From Mycolicibacterium tusciae JS617 (GTDB lineage: Bacteria; Actinomycetota; Actinomycetes; Mycobacteriales; Mycobacteriaceae), in contig NZ_KI912270.1 in the NCBI RefSeq assembly GCF_000243415.2, positions 2,418,001 to 2,482,000 of the forward strand: a stretch of DNA of 64,000 bases, written 5' to 3'. Positions 20,094 to 30,495 of this stretch are shown here, piece by piece. The translations under genes and the position numbers were made by a program. The notes beneath the pieces were generated by a model. It worked only from the letters and a program-made list of their open reading frames with translations. It made no database searches and was not told the origin of the DNA. Within the stretch, counting starts at the first letter, position 1. Each line of letters opens with the position of its first letter.

Positions 20094-21461
20094 GTGACAA
20101 TCCCGACGAATGCCGACGTCGTCGTCGTGGGTGCCGGGTTCGCAGGCCTGGCGGCCGCGCGCGAGCTGAACAAACGCGGCCGCGACGTGGTGGTGCTCGA
20201 AGGCCGCGACCGCGTCGGCGGCCGATCGTCGACGACAAACATCGCGGGCACACCGGTCGACCTGGGCGGAACATTCGTCGGCCCGACGCAGGACGCGGTC
20301 ATAAAGATGGCCGCCGAACTGGGCTGCGAGACCGTACCGACGCACAGCCGCGGCAAGAACCTCATCCGGTGGCGCGGCAAGGTCCGTGCCTATCGCAGCA
20401 CCATTCCCAGGCTGTCCATCATCGAGCTGCTCGACGTGTCGCGGATTCAGTGGCGGTTCGACCGTGTCAGCCGGCGCGTTCCGGTGGATGAGCCGTGGAC
20501 GTCGCCGATCGCCGAGATCCTCGACTCCAAGACGCTCGATCAGTGGCTGCGGTACGTGCACGCGAGCGCCGGAACGCGGGACCTGATGGCGATCATGGCG
20601 CGAGTGACGTGGGGATGCGAACCCGATGCGGTGTCGATGCTGCACGCGGTCCGCTACGTCAAGGCCGCGGGCGGTCTCGACCGCATGCTCGACGTGAAGG
20701 GCGGCGCCCAGCAGGACCGCTTCCCCGGCGGCACTCAGCAGATCGCGGTGCGGATGGCCGAGGAACTGGGGCCACGCGTCGTGCTGGGCGCTGTAGTGCG
20801 CAGCATCGAACGGTGCGCTGACGGCACACTGACCGTCACATCGGAGGCGGGCACGGTCGCGGCGAAGGCCGTCATCGTCGCCATTCCGCCGGAACATCGC
20901 ATAGGCATCGCCTTCCTGCCGGACCTGCCCCCGGAGTACGGCAAGCTCGCCCAGCATTGGCCGCAGGGCAACCTGAGCAAGGCCTACGCCGCCTACGAGA
21001 CACCGTTCTGGCGTGCCGAGGGCCTTTCGGGTGAGGCGCTTTCCGATGAAGGTCCGGTCTTCATCACGTTCGACGTCAGCCCCGGCGACTCCGATGTTCA
21101 AGGTCCGGGCATCCTGCTGGGCTTCACCGACGCTCGGACGTTCGACCCCCTGCCGCCGGCCGACCGGCGCGACCGCGCGCTGTCCGGCTTTGCGGCGCTG
21201 TTCGGGGACGCCGCGCTCGAACCCATCGACTACCTCGATCACTGCTGGAGCGCAGAGGAATTCGCGCCGGGCGGGCCGACGGCCGCGGTGCCGCCGGGCT
21301 CGTGGACGATGTACGGGCCGTGGTTGCGCAAACCCGTGGACGGCATCCATTGGGCCGGAACGGAAACCGCCGACAAATGGACGGGTTTCCTCGACGGCGC
21401 CATCCGATCCGGACAGCGCGCGGCCGACGAGGTGGACCGGGAGTTGTCGGCTAGGAGCTGA
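20094..21461 (+). CDS. Flavin-containing amine oxidase
   Basis: 455-aa FAD enzyme of the monoamine-oxidase family, expected to oxidise a primary or secondary amine. The N-terminal FAD motif is [20 protein letters not shown] followed by RVGGRS, and the C-terminal flavin-contact block is [20 protein letters not shown]; the Cys that would covalently bind FAD in human MAO is not obvious there. Start is GTG at 20094. Tail overlaps the convergent hydrolase gene by 11 nt. Resembles AofH-type proteins of mycobacteria. Confidence 0.88.
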   Translation: MTIPTNADVVVVGAGFAGLAAARELNKRGRDVVVLEGRDRVGGRSSTTNIAGTPVDLGGTFVGPTQDAVIKMAAELGCETVPTHSRGKNLIRWRGKVRAYRSTIPRLSIIELLDVSRIQWRFDRVSRRVPVDEPWTSPIAEILDSKTLDQWLRYVHASAGTRDLMAIMARVTWGCEPDAVSMLHAVRYVKAAGGLDRMLDVKGGAQQDRFPGGTQQIAVRMAEELGPRVVLGAVVRSIERCADGTLTVTSEAGTVAAKAVIVAIPPEHRIGIAFLPDLPPEYGKLAQHWPQGNLSKAYAAYETPFWRAEGLSGEALSDEGPVFITFDVSPGDSDVQGPGILLGFTDARTFDPLPPADRRDRALSGFAALFGDAALEPIDYLDHCWSAEEFAPGGPTAAVPPGSWTMYGPWLRKPVDGIHWAGTETADKWTGFLDGAIRSGQRAADEVDRELSARS

Positions 21462-22419
21462 CCCGTCGCTCCTCGGAGACCGAGTCGATCAGCCAGCGCA
21501 GATGCTTGTTGACCGCGTCGGGGCGTTCCAGGATCGCGCAGTGTCCGCCGGGCAGCTCGACGAACTGCGCGAGATTCGGTACCTCCTTGGCGATTCGGCG
21601 CGACGACACCATCGGCAACAACCTGTCCTGCTCGCTGCCGATCACCAACGTCGGCACCGACAGGTTCGTCAACCCGATGTGTTGCGGTCCGAGATGGTCG
21701 ACGAGCGTGCGGGCCCAACCGCCTCGTCCGGCGGGCGGGGTCGCGGTGAACAGTTCGTAGATGAACTCCGCGATCGCAGGATCGGCGTCGCGGCCGACCG
21801 CCAGGGAAGACACGAATCGTCGGCTCGTGCGCGTAGCCACTCGCAGCAGCGGAGCCTCGCCGAACGTCTTGAGCAATGTGCCCGCAGTGAGGACGCGGGC
21901 GGCGGCCAGCGGCGGTGGCACCGGCAGAAAGTTCACATGACGCAGCAGGTCGCCGGTGGTCGTGTTGATCAGGGCGGCTCCATCGACGAGCTCTGACACC
22001 CGACCGGGATAACGCTCCGCCCACGACGAGATCGCGATACCGCCCATCGAGTGGCCCGCGATGACGGCGCGCTCCCCCGGCTTCAGGGTCGCTTCGAGCA
22101 CGGCGTCGACGTCGTCGGCCAGGCGGTCGAGGCTGTACCCGCTGCGCCGGGCGGGCACTGCACTTCGCCCGTGGCCGCGGTGGTCGAAGGCGATGACGCG
22201 ATGGTCCTTCGCGAGGTCGGCGATCTGATAGGCCCACACGCGAAGGGCGCAGGTGATGCCATGCGCCAGCACGACGGGGTAACCGTCCTCGGGTCCGAAG
22301 ACCTCGGCGTGCAGGCGGATGCCGTCCGCCGACCGCACACCGACGCTGCGCCCGCGGCCCATCGCCTCGGCCGCGGCGAACCGCCTAGCCCGCGATCGAC
22401 CTCTCTGACCTCGTGCCAT
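21451..22419 (-). CDS. Alpha/beta hydrolase
   Basis: 322-aa alpha/beta-hydrolase-fold protein. The nucleophile elbow is [11 protein letters not shown] (Ser), the oxyanion-region HG is in [14 protein letters not shown], the acid is in GSEQDRLLP and the base His in [12 protein letters not shown], so a full catalytic triad is visible. The N-terminal 20 residues are Arg-rich. Start at ATG 22419 was preferred over a longer open frame that runs into the divergent quinone oxidoreductase. Substrate not deducible. Confidence 0.85.
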   Translation of the reverse strand: MARGQRGRSRARRFAAAEAMGRGRSVGVRSADGIRLHAEVFGPEDGYPVVLAHGITCALRVWAYQIADLAKDHRVIAFDHRGHGRSAVPARRSGYSLDRLADDVDAVLEATLKPGERAVIAGHSMGGIAISSWAERYPGRVSELVDGAALINTTTGDLLRHVNFLPVPPPLAAARVLTAGTLLKTFGEAPLLRVATRTSRRFVSSLAVGRDADPAIAEFIYELFTATPPAGRGGWARTLVDHLGPQHIGLTNLSVPTLVIGSEQDRLLPMVSSRRIAKEVPNLAQFVELPGGHCAILERPDAVNKHLRWLIDSVSEERRVSS

Positions 22420-22528
22420 GGGTGCTCCCCTCGCGCTCGGCAACATTGCCGGACCCATCAGCCTACCGGTCGGTTGGTCGGAGGCGCCGCAGGAGTTAAA
22501 TGATGTCGTCGACGATAGAAAGGCCCCA

Positions 22529-23500
22529 ATGCGCGCGATACAGATAGCCAGCCTCGACGGACCCCAAGCCGCGAAGCTCGTCGAGATCGAGGAACCGGCC
22601 GGCGACGGCGCTGTTCTGGTCGATGTGCACGCGGCCGGGGTGGCCTTTCCCGATGCGCTGCAGTCGCGCGGGCTGTACCAGTACAAGCCCGAACTGCCGT
22701 ACATCCCAGGCGCCGAGATCGCCGGCATCGTGCGCAGTGCACCCGACGGCGCCCACGTCGCGGCCGGCGACCGGGTGTGCGGTCTGACCATGTTGTGCGG
22801 CGCCATGGCAGAAGTCGTTGCGCTGCAACCCGACCGGGTGTTCAAGCTGCCCGACTCGGTGTCCTTCGAGGCCGGCGCGGGTCTGCTGTTCAACGACCTC
22901 ACGATGCATCACGCACTGCGGACCCGGGGCCGCCTCGCCGAGGGCGAGACCGTCCTGGTGCACGGAGCGGCGGGCGGCATCGGGACGTCGACGCTGCGAC
23001 TGGCGCCCGTATGGGGCGCGTCCCGCACGATCGCGGTGGTCAGTACCGAGGACAAGATCGCGATCGCCGAGGCGGCCGGAGCATCCGACGTGGTGCTGGC
23101 CGACGGCTTCAAGGACGCGGTGAAAGAACTGACCGGCGGTCGCGGCGTGGACATCGTGGTCGACCCGGTCGGCGGCGACCGTTTCACCGATTCACTGCGC
23201 TCTCTTGCACCCGGCGGGCGACTGCTCGTGATCGGCTTCACCGGCGGCGCGATCCCCGAGGTGAAGGTGAACCGCTTGCTGCTCAACAATGTCGACGCCG
23301 TCGGTGTCGGCTGGGGTGCATGGGCAGGCACGCATCCGGGCTATCTGCTCGAGCAGTGGGCGGAGCTCGAACCGCTACTGGCCTCGGGCGAGGTGTCCGC
23401 GCCCGCCCCGGAGGTCTATCCGCTCGAACGCGCGGCCGACGCGATCGCCTCGCTGGAAGACCGCAGCGCTAAGGGCAAAGTCGTCGTCAAGCTTCGGTGA
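22529..23500 (+). CDS. NADPH:quinone oxidoreductase-type zinc-less MDR
   Basis: 323-aa medium-chain dehydrogenase/reductase of the quinone-oxidoreductase branch. The N-terminal GroES-like part includes HAAGVAFPDALQSRGLYQYK and PYIPGAEIAGIV; the nucleotide-binding motif is VLVHGAAGGIGTSTLRLA and no structural or catalytic zinc Cys set is present. ATG 22529 has an AAAGG upstream. The stop overlaps the EEP gene start as GTGA, coupling the two. Confidence 0.88.
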   Translation: MRAIQIASLDGPQAAKLVEIEEPAGDGAVLVDVHAAGVAFPDALQSRGLYQYKPELPYIPGAEIAGIVRSAPDGAHVAAGDRVCGLTMLCGAMAEVVALQPDRVFKLPDSVSFEAGAGLLFNDLTMHHALRTRGRLAEGETVLVHGAAGGIGTSTLRLAPVWGASRTIAVVSTEDKIAIAEAAGASDVVLADGFKDAVKELTGGRGVDIVVDPVGGDRFTDSLRSLAPGGRLLVIGFTGGAIPEVKVNRLLLNNVDAVGVGWGAWAGTHPGYLLEQWAELEPLLASGEVSAPAPEVYPLERAADAIASLEDRSAKGKVVVKLR

Positions 23501-24369
23501 GGCTACTTCGACGCCGCCGCGGCGTCGCGGTCCGGAAGTTCGACACGGAGACGCAGCGGTGGGTGGATGCCGATGTCAATGCCAGTGCCGATGCCTGTGC
23601 CGATGTCGTCCGCGACGAACTGACCGTCGCCACTTTCAACATCTGGTTCGACGACTATTACGCCGAGCAGCGCTACCTCGCGATCGTCGATCTGCTGGGG
23701 GCGCGCAGACCGGATGTGATTGCGCTCCAAGAGGTCACGCCCGCCGCACTCGAGGTCTTCCTCGATCAGCCGTGGGTCCGCAACGAGTATCTGAGCGCAT
23801 CGGCAGTCGGCGGCGCTGCCGGGAACTACGGAATGCTGATGCTGTCGAGGGTGCCCATTACCCGCGCCACCTACTCCCGCCTGCCGACGCGGCAATCGCG
23901 CGGATTCCTCGAAGCGGAGTTGGCCGTCAGCGACGCCCGACCGATCATCTGCTGTCTGCACCTCGACAGCGGCAAGTCCTCAGCGCGGCTACGCGGTTGG
24001 CAGTTGCGCAGGATCTTCCGTGCGCAGAAATCGGCCGAAGATGCCGTGCTGCTCGGCGATTTCAACATGCGCGACGCGGAGAACGACCGGATCGCTCCGC
24101 CATATTGCGACATTTGGCCCGCGCTGCGCCCTCACGAACCCGGCTTCACCGAAGACACGTCGATCAACCACATGCGCTTCGACGCACGGAACAAGAAGCG
24201 GCAGGTGCGGTTCGACCGTGTGCTTCTCAAGGGAACCCGTTGGCGCGCAGCGAGTATCGAGCTGTTGGGCACGCAGTCGATCTCGCCCGAGCTTCCGCGG
24301 ATATTTCCCTCCGATCACTTCGGCGTCGAGTGCCGCTTGGTCAGAGATAGGGGTCGGCCCAGGCGCTGA
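23497..24369 (+). CDS. Endonuclease/exonuclease/phosphatase (EEP) family protein
   Basis: 290-aa metal-dependent phosphodiesterase fold. EEP motifs in order: LTVATFNIWFDDYYA (Asn), VIALQEVTP (metal-binding Glu), CCLHLDSG (His), VLLGDFNMRD (Asp/Asn) and FPSDHFGVECRL (Asp-His). It resembles Tdp2-like and sphingomyelinase-like members; substrate cannot be told. About 40 N-terminal residues before the domain are unlike the family core. Starts at GTG 23497 within the previous stop. Its 3' end overlaps the convergent hydrolase gene by 29 nt. Confidence 0.83.
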   Translation: MRLLRRRRGVAVRKFDTETQRWVDADVNASADACADVVRDELTVATFNIWFDDYYAEQRYLAIVDLLGARRPDVIALQEVTPAALEVFLDQPWVRNEYLSASAVGGAAGNYGMLMLSRVPITRATYSRLPTRQSRGFLEAELAVSDARPIICCLHLDSGKSSARLRGWQLRRIFRAQKSAEDAVLLGDFNMRDAENDRIAPPYCDIWPALRPHEPGFTEDTSINHMRFDARNKKRQVRFDRVLLKGTRWRAASIELLGTQSISPELPRIFPSDHFGVECRLVRDRGRPRR

Positions 24370-25102
24370 TGATCTTGGCCGCTCGCGCAGCCTGGTTCTT
24401 GCCGGTGAGCAGATGATCTGCGCCCTCGAGCGAGACAAAGCTGCGCGGGTGCCTGGCAGCGCGGAAGATGTCGCTGGCGTTGGCGATGCCGACGGTGTTG
24501 TCGGTGGGCGAATGCATCACGAGCAGAGCGCGGCGCAGCGTCCGGATCTGCTCGCGAAGGTCCGCGTTGCGAACGTCTTCGATGAAATGTCGTTTGAGCG
24601 TCAAGGCCTTGCCGCCGGCCAGGAACGGCGCCTCGCCCTCGACCTCGATCCGCGCTACCAACGCGTCGTAATTGTGTTCGACGTGGGCGGGCTGGTAGGG
24701 CGCCCCGACACTGGCAACCGCCGCGACACTCGGGCATTCATGGGCGGCGGCGATCACGGCCGAGCCGCCGAAGGAATGGCCGACCAGCAATTTCACCTCG
24801 CGATCCGAGGAGTTCATGAACTCGACCGCCCGGACGGTGTCGTCCACTTTGTGGGAGAACGATCCGTCGCCCCAGTCACCCTCGGAATCGCCGAGGCCGA
24901 GATTGTCGAACCGCAGCACACCGATGCCCTCGCTGGCGAGTTGCTTGCAGATTCGGCTGGCCGCGGGGCTGTCCTTGCCGAGGGTGAAGCCGTGGGCGAA
25001 GACCGCCCATCCGCGCAGCTCACCGTCGGGTAGATCGACGAGGCCCGCCAACATGGGCCCCGTGGTGCTGGGAAATCTGACACGCTCGGCCACGCGCGTC
25101 AT
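24341..25102 (-). CDS. Alpha/beta hydrolase (OsmC-associated type)
   Basis: 253-aa serine-hydrolase fold. Motifs: AVFAHGFTLGKDSPAASRI (oxyanion HG), LLVGHSFGGSAVIAA (nucleophile Ser), and an acid/base pair in MHSPTDNTVGI and EGADHLLTG. Proteins of this shape (about 250 aa, ending in DHLLTGKNQA) are often found fused to or beside OsmC domains; no OsmC gene is seen here. Start ATG 25102 is the first Met directly before the fold. The 79-nt gap upstream to the ligase pseudogene contains an inverted repeat (GCGCACAGATCGC / GCGATCTGTGCGC, about 25128-25163) that could terminate transcription. Confidence 0.8.
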   Translation of the reverse strand: MTRVAERVRFPSTTGPMLAGLVDLPDGELRGWAVFAHGFTLGKDSPAASRICKQLASEGIGVLRFDNLGLGDSEGDWGDGSFSHKVDDTVRAVEFMNSSDREVKLLVGHSFGGSAVIAAAHECPSVAAVASVGAPYQPAHVEHNYDALVARIEVEGEAPFLAGGKALTLKRHFIEDVRNADLREQIRTLRRALLVMHSPTDNTVGIANASDIFRAARHPRSFVSLEGADHLLTGKNQAARAAKIISAWADPYL

Positions 25103-25127
25103 CCTGTCACCCCGTTCGCCGAGACTG

Positions 25128-25163
25128 CGCACAGATCGCTTTTCGCGACCAGATCGCGATCTG
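25128..25163. terminator. Stem-loop between ligase pseudogene and hydrolase
   Basis: Perfect 13-nt arms GCGCACAGATCGC and GCGATCTGTGCGC separated by about ten bases form a strong hairpin in the gap between 25102 and 25182. No long T-run follows on either strand, so it would be an intrinsic-like mycobacterial terminator or a processing site for the minus-strand ligase transcript. Confidence 0.5.
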
Positions 25164-25181
25164 TGCGCAGTTTCGACGGGC

Positions 25182-26737
<1,556 letters not shown>

Positions 26738-26899
26738 ATCACCTCTTCAGCAATCGAACTGCGGGTAGATAGAGTCGGCTGCGCTTCAAGCTAATACATG
26801 AGTGTTCGCTGCGGTCGACTAGGTCGTCAGCACGATCCGGGAGCTCGGTACGATCTTTGCGGGTGTCTGAAATCGAAGCTGTTGTCGAACAGGAATCAC

Positions 26900-28837
26900 A
26901 TGACTGCACATGTCGAGCAATTGGAGTTTCAGGCGGAGGCACGCCAACTGCTGGATCTGATGATCCACTCGGTCTACTCCAACAAGGACTCCTTTCTGCG
27001 GGAGTTGATCTCGAACGCCTCCGACGCACTCGACAAGCTGCGGCTTGAAGCGTTGCGGAACAAGGACCTGGACGTCGATATCTCTGACTTGCACGTCGAG
27101 ATCGAGGCGGACAAGGACGCGCGCACCCTTACCGTTCGCGACAACGGGATCGGGATGACACGCGAGGAGGTCGTGGACCTGATCGGCACCCTCGCCAAAT
27201 CGGGTACCGCCGCAGTGCGTCAGCAGTTGAGGGACGCCAAGAACGCGGCCGCCTCCGAGGAACTGATCGGTCAGTTCGGTATCGGCTTCTACTCGACGTT
27301 CATGGTCGCCGACAAGGTGGAGCTGCTCACGCGCAAGGCCGGCGAAAGTGCTGCCACCCGATGGGTGTCCAGCGGCGATGGCACCTACACCGTCGAATCC
27401 GTCGACGATGCCCCACAGGGAACGTCCGTGACCTTGCACCTCAAGCCCGAAGACGCCGAGGACGAGCTGCACGACTACACGTCTGACCTGAAACTGCGGG
27501 AGTTGGTGAAGAAGTACTCCGACTTCATCGCCTGGCCGATCCGGATGCAGGTCGAGCGCCGTGCACCGGCGGCCGAGGGTGGCGAGGAGCTCGTCACCCT
27601 CGAAACGCAGACCCTCAACTCGATGAAGGCACTGTGGGCCAAGTCCAAAGACGAGGTCTCCGAGGACGAGTACAAGGAGTTCTACAAGCACATCGCTCAC
27701 GCCTGGGACGACCCGCTCGAGGTCATCGCGATGAAGGCCGAGGGCACCTTCGAGTACCAGGCACTGCTGTTCATCCCGTCGCACGCCCCGTTCGACCTCT
27801 TCACCCGCGACGTCAAGACCGGGCTGCAGCTGTATGTCAAGCGCGTCTTCGTGATGGGCGACTGTGACGAGCTCATGCCGACGTACCTGCGCTTCGTGAA
27901 GGGCGTCGTCGACGCACAGGACATGTCGCTCAACGTCTCTCGCGAAATCCTGCAGCAGGATCGGCAGCTCACGGCGATCCGCCGCCGTCTCACCAAGAAG
28001 GTCCTGTCGACGGTCAAGAACCTGCAGTCAGAGCGGCCACAGGACTACCGCACGTTCTGGACCCAGTTCGGCCAGGTTCTCAAAGAGGGCCTGATGTCGG
28101 ACTTCGAAAACCAGGACACGTTGCTGCGTATTTCGTCGTTCGCTTCGACGCACAGCGATGAGGAACTCACCACCCTGTCCGAATATATCGAACGTATGAA
28201 GGACGGTCAGGACCAGATCTTCTACGCCACCGGGCAGTCGCGTGAGCAACTTCTGAAGTCGCCGCACCTGGAGGCGTTCAAGGCGAAAGGCTACGAGGTA
28301 CTACTGCTCACTGATTCGGTCGACGAGGTATGGGTGGGGTCGGTGACCGAGTTCGACGGCAAGTCAGTGCAGTCGGTAGCCAAGGGCGAGGTGGACCTGG
28401 ACTCCGAGGATGACAAGGCGGCGCACGCCGCTGAGCGTGAGGAGCAGGAGCGCGAATTCGCCGACCTGCTCGCCTGGTTGACGGACGCCCTGAATGATCA
28501 CGTCAAGGAAGTACGGTTGTCCGCCCGCCTGACCGAGTCCCCTGCCTGCCTGATCACCGACGCCTTCGGAATGACACCGTCGCTCGCGCGCATGTACCGG
28601 GCTTCCGGACAGGCGGTTCCAGTCGGGAAGCGGATTCTGGAACTCAACCCGAAGCATTCACTTGTCACTGCCCTGCAGCAGGCACACAAGGCCGGCGGCG
28701 ACGATGCCCACCTGCGCCGGCTCGCCGAAACTGCCGAATTGCTCTATGGCACAGCTCTTCTCGCTGAAGGCGACATCCCCGAGGATCCGGCGAAGTTCGC
28801 CGGACTGCTTGCCGACCGGCTGGCTCGCACCGTGTAG
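26900..28837 (+). CDS. htpG: Molecular chaperone HtpG (Hsp90)
   Basis: 645-aa bacterial Hsp90, an ATP-dependent cytosolic chaperone. The GHKL ATPase domain is clear: FLRELISNASDALDKLR (catalytic Glu, Asn), DNGIGMTREEVVDLIGTLAK and IGQFGIGFYSTFMVADKV. The middle domain contains NVSREILQQDRQL with the ATP-contacting Arg region, and the C-terminal dimerisation domain ends without an MEEVD motif, as in bacteria. ATG 26900 was chosen for its AGGAA ribosome-binding site and for giving the standard N-terminus; the open frame upstream is longer but not conserved. Confidence 0.96.
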   Translation: MTAHVEQLEFQAEARQLLDLMIHSVYSNKDSFLRELISNASDALDKLRLEALRNKDLDVDISDLHVEIEADKDARTLTVRDNGIGMTREEVVDLIGTLAKSGTAAVRQQLRDAKNAAASEELIGQFGIGFYSTFMVADKVELLTRKAGESAATRWVSSGDGTYTVESVDDAPQGTSVTLHLKPEDAEDELHDYTSDLKLRELVKKYSDFIAWPIRMQVERRAPAAEGGEELVTLETQTLNSMKALWAKSKDEVSEDEYKEFYKHIAHAWDDPLEVIAMKAEGTFEYQALLFIPSHAPFDLFTRDVKTGLQLYVKRVFVMGDCDELMPTYLRFVKGVVDAQDMSLNVSREILQQDRQLTAIRRRLTKKVLSTVKNLQSERPQDYRTFWTQFGQVLKEGLMSDFENQDTLLRISSFASTHSDEELTTLSEYIERMKDGQDQIFYATGQSREQLLKSPHLEAFKAKGYEVLLLTDSVDEVWVGSVTEFDGKSVQSVAKGEVDLDSEDDKAAHAAEREEQEREFADLLAWLTDALNDHVKEVRLSARLTESPACLITDAFGMTPSLARMYRASGQAVPVGKRILELNPKHSLVTALQQAHKAGGDDAHLRRLAETAELLYGTALLAEGDIPEDPAKFAGLLADRLARTV

Positions 28838-29201
28838 GACCGCTACAGCAGCTCAAGCAGTTGCAGGTCGATGCTCGCCCGGTCATTCCACACCGGTTGT
28901 CGGCCTCGCGTAGCAGTTGATCACCAGGTAGGACTGATGACCGGGAAAGGGTGCCTCGACAGTGCCCAGACGTTGGCGCCCAACAGTTCACCTAGTGGCA
29001 GTCAACATAGAAACGAGGACTGATCATCGCCAGCTGTCCCGGCGTAGGAATCAAGAACCAGTCTGCTCGCTGACTACTAGTTTCGGGATGTGACGGTCAG
29101 GAAACCGACACCGAGCCCTCCACTGTCAACGATCCAGAGATAATGATGTGCAACCCCTGGACTACGCCGATGAACACCAAACGAAAGGCTCGGATCCCGC
29201 G
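28838..29201. other. Intergenic region htpG-glycosyltransferase, with NRPS-end-like relic
   Basis: 364 bp with no credible gene. At 28843-28873 lies a segment 25/31 identical to the last codons of mps2 (30496-30526), in the same orientation, which reads on the minus strand as a short IDLQLLELL-stop tail. This may be a relic of a duplicated NRPS 3' end. The rest should hold the promoter of the downstream glycosyltransferase; no promoter was identified with certainty. Confidence 0.4.
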
Positions 29202-30455
29202 ATGAGATTTGTCCTGGCATGCTGGGGAAGTCGCGGGGATGTCGAGCCTTCCCTGGCAGTCGGTTGTGAACTGCTGCGTCGAGGCCACGAGGTACGTATG
29301 GGCGTACCGCCCGACCTGGTGGGGTTTGTCGAGGCAGCGGGTCTGGCGGCGGCACCCTACGGTCCAGAGGTACAGACACTCCTCAACGAGGATTTCGTCA
29401 GAGATCTATGGTCGAAGTTCTTCCGCAATCCGGTCGGTTTGCTGCGCGAGCTGTATGCACTGCCTGTCCGCCACTGGGACGAGGTCAACACGTCGCTAAC
29501 GGTGTTGGCAGAGGGCGCCGATCTGCTGTCGAGCGCGATTAATTTCGAGCCGGCGGCCGCCAACGTCGCCGAGTATTACGACATTCCGTTGATCTCCATG
29601 CACCACTTCCCATTGCGTCCCAACGGCCAACTCATTCGCATGGTGCCCTCGCCGCTGATCCGCTCAGCGGGCTCGATCTCGGAGTGGCTGTTTTGGCGAT
29701 CGACGCGCGCCGCCGAAGACGCTCAGCGCCGCGCGCTGCGTCTACCCAAGACCAATCGCCGCTCACAGCGACGCATCGCCGAACACCGGTGGCTGGAAAT
29801 CCAAGGTTACGACGCGGTATCTGTGCCCGGACTGGCAGCCGAATGGGCCAAATGGAACGGCCAACGACCGTTCGTCGGCGCGCTGACCATGCAGTTGAGC
29901 ACCCCAGCCGACGATGAGGTCGCGGCGTGGATTGGCGCGGGAGCACCACCAATCTGCTTCGCGACCGGCAGCATCCCCGTCGAATCGCCCGCCAAAACAA
30001 TGGCGATGATCAGTACCGCCTGCGCGCAACTTGGCCAGCGAGGGCTGGTGTGCGCAGGCGGCACCGACTTCGGCCACGTGCCGCATCCCGACTACATAAA
30101 AGTGGTCGGTCAGGTCAACTACGCGGAGGTCTTTCCGGCCTGCCGTGCCATCGTGCACCACGGCGGCTCAGGCACTACGGCCGCCAGTCTGCGGGCCGGT
30201 GTCCCGGCCCTGATCCTGTGGAGCTCAGCCGATCAACCATTTTGGGGAAGTCAACTCAAACGACTTCGCGTCGGCACCGCCCGACGCGTATCGGCCACCA
30301 CCTCCCGATCGATGGTCGCCGACCTACGCCAAATACTGGACCCCGAATACTCCGTCCGAGCCCAACAACTCGCCATCCAATTGACCACGCCCGAACTCAG
30401 CATCGCGCGTGCCGCTGACCTCTTCGAACAACGGGCCCGCCGCACGGCAACTTGA
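29202..30455 (+). CDS. GT1-family glycosyltransferase of GPL type (gtf)
   Basis: 417-aa UDP/dTDP-sugar-dependent GT-B enzyme, similar in pattern to mycobacterial GPL glycosyltransferases (Gtf1/Gtf2/Gtf3) that put 6-deoxytalose on the allo-threonine or rhamnose on the alaninol. The N-terminus is MRFVLACWGSRGDVEPSLAV, the usual start of this family; the donor-binding C-lobe contains FATGSIPVESPAKT and the HHGGSGTTAASLRAGVPAL motif. Start ATG 29202 aligns with that N-terminus. It is convergent with mps2. Which sugar it transfers cannot be decided from sequence alone. It is a paralogue of 56971-58239. Confidence 0.85.
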   Translation: MRFVLACWGSRGDVEPSLAVGCELLRRGHEVRMGVPPDLVGFVEAAGLAAAPYGPEVQTLLNEDFVRDLWSKFFRNPVGLLRELYALPVRHWDEVNTSLTVLAEGADLLSSAINFEPAAANVAEYYDIPLISMHHFPLRPNGQLIRMVPSPLIRSAGSISEWLFWRSTRAAEDAQRRALRLPKTNRRSQRRIAEHRWLEIQGYDAVSVPGLAAEWAKWNGQRPFVGALTMQLSTPADDEVAAWIGAGAPPICFATGSIPVESPAKTMAMISTACAQLGQRGLVCAGGTDFGHVPHPDYIKVVGQVNYAEVFPACRAIVHHGGSGTTAASLRAGVPALILWSSADQPFWGSQLKRLRVGTARRVSATTSRSMVADLRQILDPEYSVRAQQLAIQLTTPELSIARAADLFEQRARRTAT

Positions 30456-30495
30456 CCACGCTTTGGTGTCGGCCCAAGAGCCAACACCACATGGG

